Numbered from the stretch's first letter, positions 24,582 to 32,770 are shown. The stretch is DNA of 64,000 nucleotides from Allomuricauda sp. (GCF_002699205.1 NZ_PABT01000014.1:434001-498000); one strand, 5' to 3'. The notes: generated by a model from the letters alone, not told the origin. Translations and numbers: made by a program.

Positions 24582-27011
24582 TTAGAATTTATTGATTGCG
24601 TAATTTAATTTTAGGTAAAAGGCTCTTCCCGGTTTTTGTACCGATAGATTATCGTAAACAGGTTTGTCAAATATGTTCTTGACATCGAAACTCATCACAA
24701 ACTTGTTTCCCGGAAAAGCATAGCTGAGCCCAAAATCCTGTGACAATTGTTCTGGGACTTTAAAAAAGTCATCGCCAACGGTGTTCGATCCTTGGGACAC
24801 CAAGTATGAAAACTCATCGGTGAAGTACATGGAATAGAAAAGATTCAATCTTGAATCTTTCTGGATCAAATCTTTGAGCGAATAACGAAGGCTCCCGTTC
24901 ATGGTGAAAAATGGTGTATTGGGGACATCTATTTCCACGCCATTGTTTTCAATTTTCAAATCAAATTTTGAAACATTGAAGTTGAGCCCTAAATTATTGT
25001 TGTACGTGTAATTGAATTGGGCATCTATCCCTTTGGATGTTCCGCTTCCTTGATTTACGTAGAGGATCAATTCGTCGTCCACATTCAGGGATGTTTCAAT
25101 GGGCAAACCAATTCTATCCTTGATGTTTCGGGTGAATAGGTTGGTCGAAACGGTGAATTGATGCTTTTTTATATTAAATGCGCCAAACCGAAACCCTAGG
25201 TTGTAATTATTGCTTTGTTCTGGGTCAATACTTGAATTTGCCACGACGTTGTCTCCGTCATTACCAAATATTTCGGTTTCATTGGGAAGGCGAATCGCTT
25301 TTTCGGCAGACGTTAAAAGGGTGATGTTGGGAATAAGGGCATAAGAGAAAGCAAAACCATACCCGTCATATTTTTTATTGCTGCTGACAACTTCATCTAC
25401 AATGTATTCGTTCCCATTTTCATCTGTTTCAATTGCGGGGTCTACGCTTGTTGTCTTTTGTTGGTAATGCTTGCCGAACAAACTTGCTTTTAGTTTGTCC
25501 TGGAATGCCGATAATTCATAGGTTAAGGAATAGATGTTTTTATCAAGGTCCCTAGTTCCGGTAAAGGTGTTTTCCAGTACGGACCGCAATGCATCACTAT
25601 CTTCCCGGTCCACACCGCTGTACACATGGTTGAACAGCACTTTATGGTGCTCGTTGAAGGCATAGGATACGCCAGTTCGAATGGAGGCCACGTTTCTTTC
25701 AATTTTTGCCAAGGTAGGGCCGCCTTCCTGTTGGGAGCCCCAGGAATATTGGTACTCGTCCCCTTTATAATCAATGGCGCGTTCACCTGTCCAACTGTAG
25801 GCCCATGGAACAGTATCGTTCACCATTCGGTTACGCTTGCCGTACAAACCGTTCACGCTTACATCCAAACCTTTGGTGAAAAGGTCTTTCTTTTGATAGG
25901 TTAGGTTGGCCAAAAGGGCGTCCGATTCCAGAAATCGACCTTTATAGGGGGTAATGGTCATAAAAGCTCCATGCTGAACTTCTTTATAGGAGTCGGAAGC
26001 TGTGACGCCCACCAAAAATTGATCGGCCCATTTTACATCGGTATAGCCAATTTGAGCCATTCCGCCAGTGGATCTATAGGCATCATTGAACCTTCTGGCG
26101 GTAATGGGGGTTTGCACTCCTCCCAAACCCGTGACCACAACACTCCTCCCGGAAACTTTATAGTCGTTGTCCGAATAATTATGGAAAAGGGATGCTTTTA
26201 CGGTGAAGCCGGATTCTTTAAAACGATATAGGCCATTTACATTTGCTTGAAAAGTGTTGAAAGACCCGTAGGAAACAGAGGCGTTCAAATTGGTTTTTGC
26301 CCCTTTGTGCAACACGATGTTTATGGCTCCTCCAAGGGCATCATCGGCCAAATGTCCTGGAACGACACCTTTGTACACTTCAATTTGTTCAATCATTGAC
26401 GGAGGAATACTGTTTAGGTTGAATGATGAACCATAGGTGGAGATTGGAATCCCATCAATAAAAATGCGAACAGCACTACCGGACAATCCGTTCAGGGAAT
26501 ATTCCACATTGGAACCCAAACCGCCGTTTTGCCTAATTTTTACGCCGACCGTGGTGTTCAATAATTCATTGGCCTGGATATTTCTTAGGCTGACTTCTTT
26601 TGTGTTCAATGCACTGACCGCAAAACCTATTGTTTCCAGTTTGGTTTCTTTGGATTTTCCGCTTACGGTGACTTCATCAAGATGTTCGGCATTTTCTTCA
26701 AGCGTAAAGTCCATTTGTATATCCTTTCGCTTTTTGGTAATGGAAATTTTATCGGAAAGGGTCTTAAAGCCAACATAGGAAACGGTCACTACATAGTCGC
26801 CATTTGGAATATTTGAAATACGATAGTTGCCATTTTCATCCGTTTGTACGCCATATCGGGTATTTTCCAAGAGTACGGTGGCCCAGGGCAAAGGTTCACC
26901 ATCTTGATTGCTCACCGAACCATACAAACTTCCTTTGCTTGACTGGCCAACTGTGACGAAGGGGATTAATAGTGTTAATAGTAGTAGTTTGTGCATTGAA
27001 AATAACTTCAC
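24582..27011 (-). CDS. TonB-dependent siderophore-type receptor (XusA-like)
   Basis: An 809-residue outer-membrane receptor: signal peptide (VTVGQSS cleavage region), a carboxypeptidase-D-like domain (about 25-110: GSVSNQDGEPLPWATVLL), a plug (about 115-240: LLNTTVGVKIRQNGGLGSN and VYKGVVPGHLADDALGGAINI), and a 22-strand beta barrel to the C-terminal aromatic-rich end (KLNYAINKF). With the DUF4374 lipoprotein it forms the outer-membrane part of a xus-like iron-siderophore importer. A TAGCTTTG box lies upstream, inside a palindrome shared with the divergent AraC gene. Confidence 0.92.
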   Translation of the reverse strand: MKLFSMHKLLLLTLLIPFVTVGQSSKGSLYGSVSNQDGEPLPWATVLLENTRYGVQTDENGNYRISNIPNGDYVVTVSYVGFKTLSDKISITKKRKDIQMDFTLEENAEHLDEVTVSGKSKETKLETIGFAVSALNTKEVSLRNIQANELLNTTVGVKIRQNGGLGSNVEYSLNGLSGSAVRIFIDGIPISTYGSSFNLNSIPPSMIEQIEVYKGVVPGHLADDALGGAINIVLHKGAKTNLNASVSYGSFNTFQANVNGLYRFKESGFTVKASLFHNYSDNDYKVSGRSVVVTGLGGVQTPITARRFNDAYRSTGGMAQIGYTDVKWADQFLVGVTASDSYKEVQHGAFMTITPYKGRFLESDALLANLTYQKKDLFTKGLDVSVNGLYGKRNRMVNDTVPWAYSWTGERAIDYKGDEYQYSWGSQQEGGPTLAKIERNVASIRTGVSYAFNEHHKVLFNHVYSGVDREDSDALRSVLENTFTGTRDLDKNIYSLTYELSAFQDKLKASLFGKHYQQKTTSVDPAIETDENGNEYIVDEVVSSNKKYDGYGFAFSYALIPNITLLTSAEKAIRLPNETEIFGNDGDNVVANSSIDPEQSNNYNLGFRFGAFNIKKHQFTVSTNLFTRNIKDRIGLPIETSLNVDDELILYVNQGSGTSKGIDAQFNYTYNNNLGLNFNVSKFDLKIENNGVEIDVPNTPFFTMNGSLRYSLKDLIQKDSRLNLFYSMYFTDEFSYLVSQGSNTVGDDFFKVPEQLSQDFGLSYAFPGNKFVMSFDVKNIFDKPVYDNLSVQKPGRAFYLKLNYAINKF

Positions 27012-27041
27012 TATTCTTATTAAGATTTAATCTAAATAAAT

Positions 27042-27057
27042 TAGTTTTGCAAAGCTA
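27042..27057. promoter_or_regulatory. Palindrome carrying two face-to-face -7 boxes
   Basis: TAGTTTTGCAAAGCTA reads TAnnTTTG on the plus strand (27042-27049) and TAGCTTTG on the minus strand (27057-27050). It could serve divergent promoters of the AraC and TonB receptor genes that cannot be occupied together. On the plus strand the start would fall only a few bases before the AraC ATG. Confidence 0.5.
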
Positions 27058-27059
27058 GT

Positions 27060-28103
27060 ATGAGTTCTAAGGTGGGAGTACCGCAAAAAGAAGTTTTAAC
27101 TACGCAAAAGGAAGCAATGGAGCTAATTTTGAAAAGTGATATTTTTGAGGATAGCGTTTATCGCAAAAAATTCAATAAGGATTTTTTGACCGAGGAGCTA
27201 TTGGAAAACCGTATTCAGGTTCAATCTTCCCATGTAAAAGGCTTCATTAAAGAGCTTCAATTGAATGGGGTATATGTGGTGTGCAAAGACATCAATGCTC
27301 CTGGTGGCTACTCTTATAAGGTCGAAAATAATTATGAGACCTTTAAGCTTCACTTCGAAATTTCCGGGAACTATAGTTGTTTTTATAAGGAGGAAGAGGA
27401 GCCGTTGGTGGTGATACCGGAATATCACTATAACATGTTTTACTTACCTAGAACCAATGGGCGTTATGATTATATGGGGTCTCCCAGACGTACACTGGAA
27501 CTGTTCTTTACTTTGGGGTTTGTTAAAAAGATAGCGGGCGACAATTATGGTTCAGTGCTGGAGAGGATTAATAACGCAATTAATTCTGGGAAACCATATG
27601 TATTCTGGGATAGGCCTTGTCCAATTTCACACGATATGTTCCAAACCTTGCAAGAAATCATCGGTTGTACCTTTACTGGAACGTTAAAGCAAAGCTACTT
27701 GCAGTCCAAGATTACAGGTTTGTTGGTGGAGGTATTGGTAGAGGCCAACAAAAAACCGGTGCGGGCACAGGAAATCAAGTTGCCAAAACCTGACCTGGCC
27801 GGTCTTCATTTGGTGGAAGAATATATAAAATCCAATTTGAACAAAACTTTGACCATCGAGGAACTGGCCACAAAAGCAGGTTTCAATACTTCAAAATTAA
27901 AAAGGGATTTTAAAAGGGTACATGGTACTACTGTTTTCAAATATATCACACGATTGCGCATGGAAAAGGCCAGAGGACTTATACGCGATGAAGGCTTTAC
28001 GATTGCCCAAGCGGCCTATGAGGTTGGGTATGTGAACCCACAGCATTTTACCAATGCTTTCAAGAGGACTTTAGGGTATTTGCCAAGTACACTTAAAAAG
28101 TAG
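27060..28103 (+). CDS. PchR-type AraC-family regulator of the siderophore locus
   Basis: A 347-residue protein whose C-terminal ~100 residues form the AraC double helix-turn-helix (LTIEELATKAGFNTSKLKRDF and IAQAAYEVGYVNPQHFTNAF). The N-terminal part has the FEISGNYSCFY-type effector fold seen in PchR-like regulators that bind ferric siderophores. It diverges from the TonB receptor gene with only 48 bp between starts, so it very likely activates that locus. If transcription starts from the palindrome box the mRNA would be almost leaderless; the Met at 27117 is an alternative start. Confidence 0.9.
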   Translation: MSSKVGVPQKEVLTTQKEAMELILKSDIFEDSVYRKKFNKDFLTEELLENRIQVQSSHVKGFIKELQLNGVYVVCKDINAPGGYSYKVENNYETFKLHFEISGNYSCFYKEEEEPLVVIPEYHYNMFYLPRTNGRYDYMGSPRRTLELFFTLGFVKKIAGDNYGSVLERINNAINSGKPYVFWDRPCPISHDMFQTLQEIIGCTFTGTLKQSYLQSKITGLLVEVLVEANKKPVRAQEIKLPKPDLAGLHLVEEYIKSNLNKTLTIEELATKAGFNTSKLKRDFKRVHGTTVFKYITRLRMEKARGLIRDEGFTIAQAAYEVGYVNPQHFTNAFKRTLGYLPSTLKK

Positions 28104-28168
28104 TTTCTGTTGGATTTTGAATGGATTTTGATAACTTTCGTGATTCCAATAAATTTCCAACTTCTGTC

Positions 28169-28207
28169 CTATGTCCTTAGTATTTTTAACAGCTCATCCT
28201 TTCTTCT
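28169..28207. repeat. 39-bp direct repeat, left copy
   Basis: It is identical over 39 bp to 30028-30066, the last 12 codons plus stop of the LytTR gene. On the minus strand this copy encodes RRKDELLKILRT and a stop, but the frame is closed by a stop four codons upstream, so it is only a fragment. Confidence 0.9.
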
Positions 28208-28261
28208 GACCTCTTCCCGTTAAACCGGACAGTTTTAAATTTTTAAATTAGAGAAAAGTAG

Positions 28262-28717
28262 ATGAATAAAATTGAAACAAGATTATCAGAATTAGGAATT
28301 CAATTGCCAGAAGTTCCAAAACCTGTTGCGAATTACATTCCTGCGAAACGGACAGGAAATCTGATTTATGTAGCAGGACAAATTCCTGTTGAAAAAGGAA
28401 TCGTAAAAAAAGGAAAACTTGGAAAAGATTTAAGTTTAGATGAAAGTAAGTTTGCGACTAAACTTTGTGCAATTGGTTGTTTGGCCGCAATTAAAACTAT
28501 ATGTTCACTTGACAAAGTAACCAGTATTGTTGCGATGCACGGATTAGTAAATTCTACTTCTGAAAATACTGAACAGGCCGATGCTATGAATGGAGCTTCT
28601 GATTTTATTGTTGAAGTATTCGGAGAAATCGGAAAGCACACACGCACGGCAGTTGGGGTTAGCGTGCCCCATAATATTGCAGCTTCTGTGTATATGGTAG
28701 CCGAAGTCAAGGAATAA
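28262..28717 (+). CDS. RidA/YjgF-family protein
   Basis: A 151-residue protein of the YjgF_MJ0310-like group (VAGQIPVEKG near the start, HTRTAVGVSVPHNIAASVYM near the end). The substrate arginine is kept (TRTAVGV), but the glutamate that in E. coli RidA lies in IEIEAI is replaced (ASVYMVAEV), so imine deaminase activity is doubtful; a binding or different hydrolytic role is possible. It is inside the repeat-flanked segment, convergent with the cupin gene with a 2-bp gap. Confidence 0.88.
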   Translation: MNKIETRLSELGIQLPEVPKPVANYIPAKRTGNLIYVAGQIPVEKGIVKKGKLGKDLSLDESKFATKLCAIGCLAAIKTICSLDKVTSIVAMHGLVNSTSENTEQADAMNGASDFIVEVFGEIGKHTRTAVGVSVPHNIAASVYMVAEVKE

Positions 28718-28719
28718 AA

Positions 28720-29154
28720 CTACATTTTAATTATCATATCATAATCCCCCGCTGTTTTTATTACCTCTTGGATAATTTCGGGCGATACTGACTTTTCTTG
28801 AGCGTTCATATCGTTAACAGAAACCCCTAATGCTTCAAAAAAATTGCGGAACCCCTTCGGACTATGAATGTTTACCCATTTACATGGCCGATTGGACCTG
28901 TTGCCGAATGTATGCAATGTTTCAGGTGGAATATCAATAGATTCGCCTGCTTTTAACACTTTTATTTCACCGTTAACCATAAATTCCATTTCGCCTTCTA
29001 CCATCAAAAATACTTCTTTGAAAGAATGGTGTAAATGTGGTGGTGGACCTTGTACCATTGCGGGTGTTTCACCCATCATTAAATCGTAATCCCCTGTCGT
29101 TGTATAAGGTGTTATTTTGTGTCCGAGCACCCATTTTGCTGTATTGTTGTTCAT
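28720..29154 (-). CDS. Single-domain cupin protein
   Basis: A 144-residue cupin with the metal motif PPPHLHHSFKEVFLMVEGEMEF and the second motif PPETLHTFGNRS (His residues for one metal). I use the ATG at 29154 (MNNNTAKW) rather than one further upstream, because the promoter -7 box (29182-29175) would start transcription near 29168. It diverges from the TetR gene, and an operator copy covers its promoter, so it is probably the regulated gene. Substrate unknown. Confidence 0.85.
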   Translation of the reverse strand: MNNNTAKWVLGHKITPYTTTGDYDLMMGETPAMVQGPPPHLHHSFKEVFLMVEGEMEFMVNGEIKVLKAGESIDIPPETLHTFGNRSNRPCKWVNIHSPKGFRNFFEALGVSVNDMNAQEKSVSPEIIQEVIKTAGDYDMIIKM

Positions 29155-29157
29155 TTT

Positions 29158-29175
29158 ATGAGATTTGTGTCTCAC
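29158..29175. promoter_or_regulatory. Operator copy 1 (ATGAGA-N6-TCTCAC)
   Basis: An imperfect palindrome with one mismatch. It covers the -33 TTTG of the tetR promoter (29164-29167) and touches the -7 box of the cupin promoter, so a bound repressor would block both. Confidence 0.65.
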
Positions 29176-29195
29176 AAACATAAAAGGTATTTTTG
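29164..29195 (+). promoter_or_regulatory. Promoter of the TetR-family gene
   Basis: TTTG (29164-29167), a 20-bp spacer and TATTTTTG (29188-29195) match the flavobacterial consensus. The start would be near 29202, giving a leader of about 25 nt. Confidence 0.65.
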
Positions 29196-29206
29196 GATTC
29201 CGCAAA
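29175..29206 (-). promoter_or_regulatory. Promoter of the cupin gene
   Basis: On the minus strand TTTG (29206-29203), a 20-bp spacer and TATGTTTG (29182-29175) match the flavobacterial -33/-7 pattern. Confidence 0.65.
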
Positions 29207-29210
29207 TTTT

Positions 29211-29228
29211 ATGAGATATTTGTCTCAT
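29211..29228. promoter_or_regulatory. Operator copy 2 (ATGAGA-N6-TCTCAT) over the TetR start codon
   Basis: A palindrome with perfect 6-bp arms. It lies 53 bp (about five helical turns) from copy 1 and includes the first two bases of the TetR ATG at 29227, so bound protein would block transcription into the gene. Confidence 0.65.
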
Positions 29229-29823
29229 GAAAGACGAATATTTTAAAAAGGGAAGGGTAAGGCAAAAACAAGAGACCCGGGAAAAAATACTATCCAGCAC
29301 CCAAGAGCTTATGAATTCCGGTGAAAAATTCACACTTGAAGACGTGGCTGAAAAAGCGGGGGTTTCAAGGGCAACGATATATCGATATTACTCTAATATT
29401 GACATATTGTCTGCCGAAGCAGGAATAGACATCAACACAAAAAGCCCGAAAACCATATATGAAAATTTACAGGGTTTGGAAATAAAGGATAAACTCTTGG
29501 GCGTACAAGAATACTATAATAATCTTGCTCTTGATAACGAAAATGCATTTAGGAATTACTTAAGTATTGTACTTACTTCAGATGCTAAATATAACAAAAG
29601 AGGTGCAAGAAGGAGTAAAACGCTTAAAATGGTGTTGGAAGAAGCTAACCTAACAAAATCGGAAATCACAAATCTTCAAAACTTATTTACTGTTCTAATG
29701 GGGATCGAACCGCTTATTGTAACAAAAGATGTTTGTGGATTAAACAATGAGCAATCTAAAAAACTACTAAAATGGGGAATGGAGCTTCTTCTAAAAGGAA
29801 TTTCAATTGACAAAAGTGAATAA
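29227..29823 (+). CDS. TetR/AcrR-family repressor
   Basis: A 198-residue regulator with an N-terminal TetR helix-turn-helix (about 18-60: FTLEDVAEKAGVSRATIYRYY) and an all-helical ligand domain. Two near-identical palindromes in the divergent promoter region are the likely binding sites, giving autoregulation and control of the cupin gene. It is the last gene of the repeat-flanked segment. The 204 bp after it (29824-30027) hold no gene. Confidence 0.92.
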   Translation: MKDEYFKKGRVRQKQETREKILSSTQELMNSGEKFTLEDVAEKAGVSRATIYRYYSNIDILSAEAGIDINTKSPKTIYENLQGLEIKDKLLGVQEYYNNLALDNENAFRNYLSIVLTSDAKYNKRGARRSKTLKMVLEEANLTKSEITNLQNLFTVLMGIEPLIVTKDVCGLNNEQSKKLLKWGMELLLKGISIDKSE

Positions 29824-30027
29824 AGCCAGTTGCCAACAAAAGTAACCGTTGCACAACTCTTCTTTTCTTATAGATCGATGATTTTAAAATTGTTCTAAAA
29901 CAAAAATCACTAAGAATCAGTTTGTTATAATTTTTTGGTAATTTAGGGGAAATGGCATTTTAATTAATTTTAGGGTTGTGCAGCAGGTACAAAACATATA
30001 CGTAACGCGGTCTTATCTTTTCTCCTT

Positions 30028-30066
30028 CTATGTCCTTAGTATTTTTAACAGCTCATCCTTTCTTCT
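30028..30066. repeat. 39-bp direct repeat, right copy (3' end of the LytTR gene)
   Basis: It begins exactly with the stop codon of the LytTR gene and covers its last 12 codons. It is identical to 28169-28207. Confidence 0.9.
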
Positions 30067-30774
30067 TACGGCGACTTCAATCTGGATGCCGTCAGATAAT
30101 GTAATGTGCCCTCCTTTTCCTTTGGTGTAGGTTTTTATATAACCCAAGTTGACGAGGTGCGATTTATGGACTCTAAAAAACATGTTTTCGTCTAGTATGT
30201 CCTCAAAATATTTGATGGTTTTTGAGACGGTTATTTTTTTTCTGGATAAGGTATGTATATGGGTGTAGTTTGCATCCGATTGAAACCTGATGATCTCTTT
30301 GGTATCGATCATCGTAAAACCTTCTACCGTTGGTATCGCTATTCTTTTAGAGGATGCGTTGCTCTCTTTAAAATTATGAAACAGGACATCTATTTTTTTT
30401 GAAGCTTCTTTTAGGCTTTTTTGTTGCCGTAACTTCTGTAGGGCATTGTCAAGCTCCGTATTATCTATTGGTTTTAACAAATAGTCCAAGGCAGAGAATT
30501 TTATGGCCTTTAGCGCATATTTGTCATAAGAGGTAGTGAAAATCACTTCAAAATCTATACTGTTTAATTGCGATAGGAGGTCAAAACCGGTCTCGTTTCC
30601 CAGTTGTACATCCAAGAACAGAATATCCGGGGTAATTTTGGCAATTTCCTTTTTTGCTTCACCAATTGTTTTACAAAGGGCTATTATTTGTATGTTGTGC
30701 GTACTGGACCGTAACAACCTTTCTAGGCGGTCGATGCAGTGTTGTTCATCATCAACTATTAATGCTTTTAACAT
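30028..30774 (-). CDS. LytTR response regulator
   Basis: A 248-residue protein: receiver domain (about 1-120, phosphate-accepting Asp55 in LFLDVQLG, acidic pair VDDE at 8-9, KPI loop) and a LytTR DNA-binding domain (about 140-248: IRFQSDANYTHIHT, FFRVHKSHLVNLGYI). It starts 7 bp after the kinase stop, so they form one operon. Target genes are probably the divergent lipoprotein and four-paralog cluster. Its 3' end is the duplicated 39-bp site. Confidence 0.94.
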   Translation of the reverse strand: MLKALIVDDEQHCIDRLERLLRSSTHNIQIIALCKTIGEAKKEIAKITPDILFLDVQLGNETGFDLLSQLNSIDFEVIFTTSYDKYALKAIKFSALDYLLKPIDNTELDNALQKLRQQKSLKEASKKIDVLFHNFKESNASSKRIAIPTVEGFTMIDTKEIIRFQSDANYTHIHTLSRKKITVSKTIKYFEDILDENMFFRVHKSHLVNLGYIKTYTKGKGGHITLSDGIQIEVAVRRKDELLKILRT

Positions 30775-30781
30775 GCTGTTC

Positions 30782-32581
30782 TTAAAATTGAAGTTCTAAA
30801 GGAAGTGTTATTTCAACGCGTACCCCTTCTGGTTTATCCATCAAATTAATAGATCCCTTTTTGTTTTTTATATGGCTCAGGATATCGATTCGGCTTTTTG
30901 TGATCTTAATACCAAAAGATCCGTTCGATTTTTTCTCCCTCATATTCTTTTTGGGTTGTCCTACACCGTTGTCATCCACCACATATTTTAGCATATCGCC
31001 CTCTTTTTCAATTTTAATAGCTATGTGTCCATCTCCCTTTTTAGGGGCGATACCGTGCCAAATACTATTTTCTATAAAGGGCTGTAAAATTAGTGGGGGA
31101 ACCAGCGTATTGTTGGGTTCAATATCTTGGTCGATCGTAATTTTATGGTGCAATTTGTTTTCTAGACGTATGGCCTCTATCTGCATATATAGTTCCATCA
31201 ACTCAAGGTCCTCGTTTAAGGTAATCGATTTTTTCTCTGAGTTTTCTAGAATTGCCCTTGTCAGCCTGGAGAATTTGACCAGGTAGTCATCTGCTTGTTG
31301 AATATCGTTTTTAGAAATAAAATCGCTGATGGAATTGAGGGAGTTAAAAATAAAATGGGGGTTCATTTGCGAGCGTAGGGCCTTAAGTTCTGTCTCCGAT
31401 ACCTTGGCATTGAATTCGGCGTTCTTCTTTTTTTCTAGCTCATCGCGTCTACGCTTGTAAATATAATAACCGAAGATGGCCAGCAACACTAATAAAATGG
31501 CCCCGATCAAATAAATATTCTTCACCAGTTGCTGCCGTTTGATCTCTTCGTTGGCCACCGCTTGCTGGCGCTCCATCTCAAATTGCATTTCCTTGCGGGT
31601 CAATTCCGATTTCTTTTCTTCATTTAGTACACTGTCCCTTAACTGTATATGCTTTTTGTAGGCATTCATAGCCTCGGCCATTTTACCATTTTGCTCATGA
31701 ACCTTACTTAAGACTTCCCAAGAATCAGCTTCCCACTCCATGGCCCCGATTTCTTTGGAAAGGGTAAGCGCTTTGTTTGCATTTGTTTCGGCCACGGTAT
31801 AGTTTTTCAGCAATACGTTTATTTTTCCGATACTGTTCAGCGCAGAGGCCTCAATGTATTTATTATCTATTTTTTGTGCTATTGCCACAGCTTCTTTATA
31901 GTGATCAAGTGCCTTTTGGTGTTCCCCCAAATTTTTATATGCCAAGGCCAAATTGTTGGTAACGGCCGCGATGAACAAATCGTTTTCCTCCTGTTTGGCC
32001 AATTCTAGGGCTTTGTTCAAGTAAGATACACCCTCTTTAAAATTTTCAGTATCGTTGTAGATAATGGCGATATTGGAAAGTGCTTTAATTTCTTCCGCCC
32101 GGTTGCCCATTGCCTGTGACGTTTCTAAATAGGCACGGTAATTTTCTAATGCCCGGTCGTATTCCTTTAAATCCGCATGTATATTTCCTAAGTTGCTTAA
32201 AATACTGGATTCCAGTTGTTTGTCGGGTATTTTTCTGCTGAGTGACAACGCCTGTTGGTAGGCGTCCAAGGCATTTAGATTATCCGCCAAAACATAATAC
32301 AAATTTCCCTTTTGCCGTTGGGCCAAGGCCTCACCTTTGATCCACCCGTTTTTTTTAGAAATAGTAATGGCCTCTTCTATGAATGAAAATCCCTCATTTG
32401 GTTCGGAATAGGTCATTTCACTCGCTAGCTCAATAAGCATGCCTGCCCTTATGGTATCTTTTAAGGTGTGGGTTTGTAACTCGTTCTTTAAGGAGTCTAA
32501 TTTATTTTGCTGAGAAGTACCAAAAAAATGTACCAAACAGATAAGTATTATACAATACTTGTTTTTAGTTGGTCGGGGCAT
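30782..32581 (-). CDS. TPR-containing LytS-type sensor histidine kinase
   Basis: A 599-residue protein with a signal-like N-terminus (YCIILICLVHFFGTSQQ), about six TPR units (to about residue 330), a coiled coil, one membrane helix (YLIGAILLVLLAIFGYYIYK) and a LytS-type kinase (QMNPHFIFNSLN with the phosphorylated His, then ILQPFIENSIWHG and VDDNGVGQP). The sensor TPRs would be periplasmic. I start at 32581 (MPRPTKNK), because a TAAATTTG box at 32609-32602 places transcription start downstream of the upstream ATG at 32623. Confidence 0.9.
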   Translation of the reverse strand: MPRPTKNKYCIILICLVHFFGTSQQNKLDSLKNELQTHTLKDTIRAGMLIELASEMTYSEPNEGFSFIEEAITISKKNGWIKGEALAQRQKGNLYYVLADNLNALDAYQQALSLSRKIPDKQLESSILSNLGNIHADLKEYDRALENYRAYLETSQAMGNRAEEIKALSNIAIIYNDTENFKEGVSYLNKALELAKQEENDLFIAAVTNNLALAYKNLGEHQKALDHYKEAVAIAQKIDNKYIEASALNSIGKINVLLKNYTVAETNANKALTLSKEIGAMEWEADSWEVLSKVHEQNGKMAEAMNAYKKHIQLRDSVLNEEKKSELTRKEMQFEMERQQAVANEEIKRQQLVKNIYLIGAILLVLLAIFGYYIYKRRRDELEKKKNAEFNAKVSETELKALRSQMNPHFIFNSLNSISDFISKNDIQQADDYLVKFSRLTRAILENSEKKSITLNEDLELMELYMQIEAIRLENKLHHKITIDQDIEPNNTLVPPLILQPFIENSIWHGIAPKKGDGHIAIKIEKEGDMLKYVVDDNGVGQPKKNMREKKSNGSFGIKITKSRIDILSHIKNKKGSINLMDKPEGVRVEITLPLELQF

Positions 32582-32601
32582 GCTATGAGGTTGGTTATAT
32601 C

Positions 32602-32609
32602 CAAATTTA
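32602..32609 (-). promoter_or_regulatory. Putative -7 box (TAAATTTG) of the kinase-regulator operon
   Basis: It matches TAnnTTTG 21 bp upstream of the chosen kinase ATG. No -33 TTTG is present at the usual spacing. Confidence 0.45.
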
Positions 32610-32661
32610 AACTTTTTGTTCAATTAATTCGCTGTTATGCCCGTGTTTACGAATATTTGAA

Positions 32662-32730
32662 CAATTACAACGGTAAAATGGCAAATGGATACGTAGAATA
32701 ATTCTGTATGGTACGGACCGGTTGTAATTG
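32662..32730. promoter_or_regulatory. Spaced inverted repeat between the TCS and the paralog cluster
   Basis: CAATTACAAC (32662-32671) and its exact complement GTTGTAATTG (32721-32730) lie 49 bp apart in the divergent intergenic region. They may bind the LytTR protein or another regulator. Confidence 0.4.
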
Positions 32731-32770
32731 ATAGTTTAGGTATAACTAAACCAAATAATTAGGTAACCGC

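Larger units (their letters stand above)
28208..30066. mobile_element. Putative 1.86-kb inserted segment flanked by 39-bp repeats
   Basis: The right repeat lies inside the intact LytTR gene and completes its 3' end; the left one is a loose fragment. This is the usual scar of integration at the 3' end of a gene. The cargo is RidA-like, cupin and TetR genes. No integrase, transposase or clear inverted termini were found, so the segment is either a decayed element or one moved by enzymes acting in trans. Recombination between short repeats is an alternative origin. Confidence 0.5.

Noticed and set aside
29851-29984. Inverted TGCACAAC pair after the TetR gene, like the ends of a small transposon
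   Set aside because: Only 8 bp, about 125 bp apart, with no target duplication; too weak for a mobile element call.
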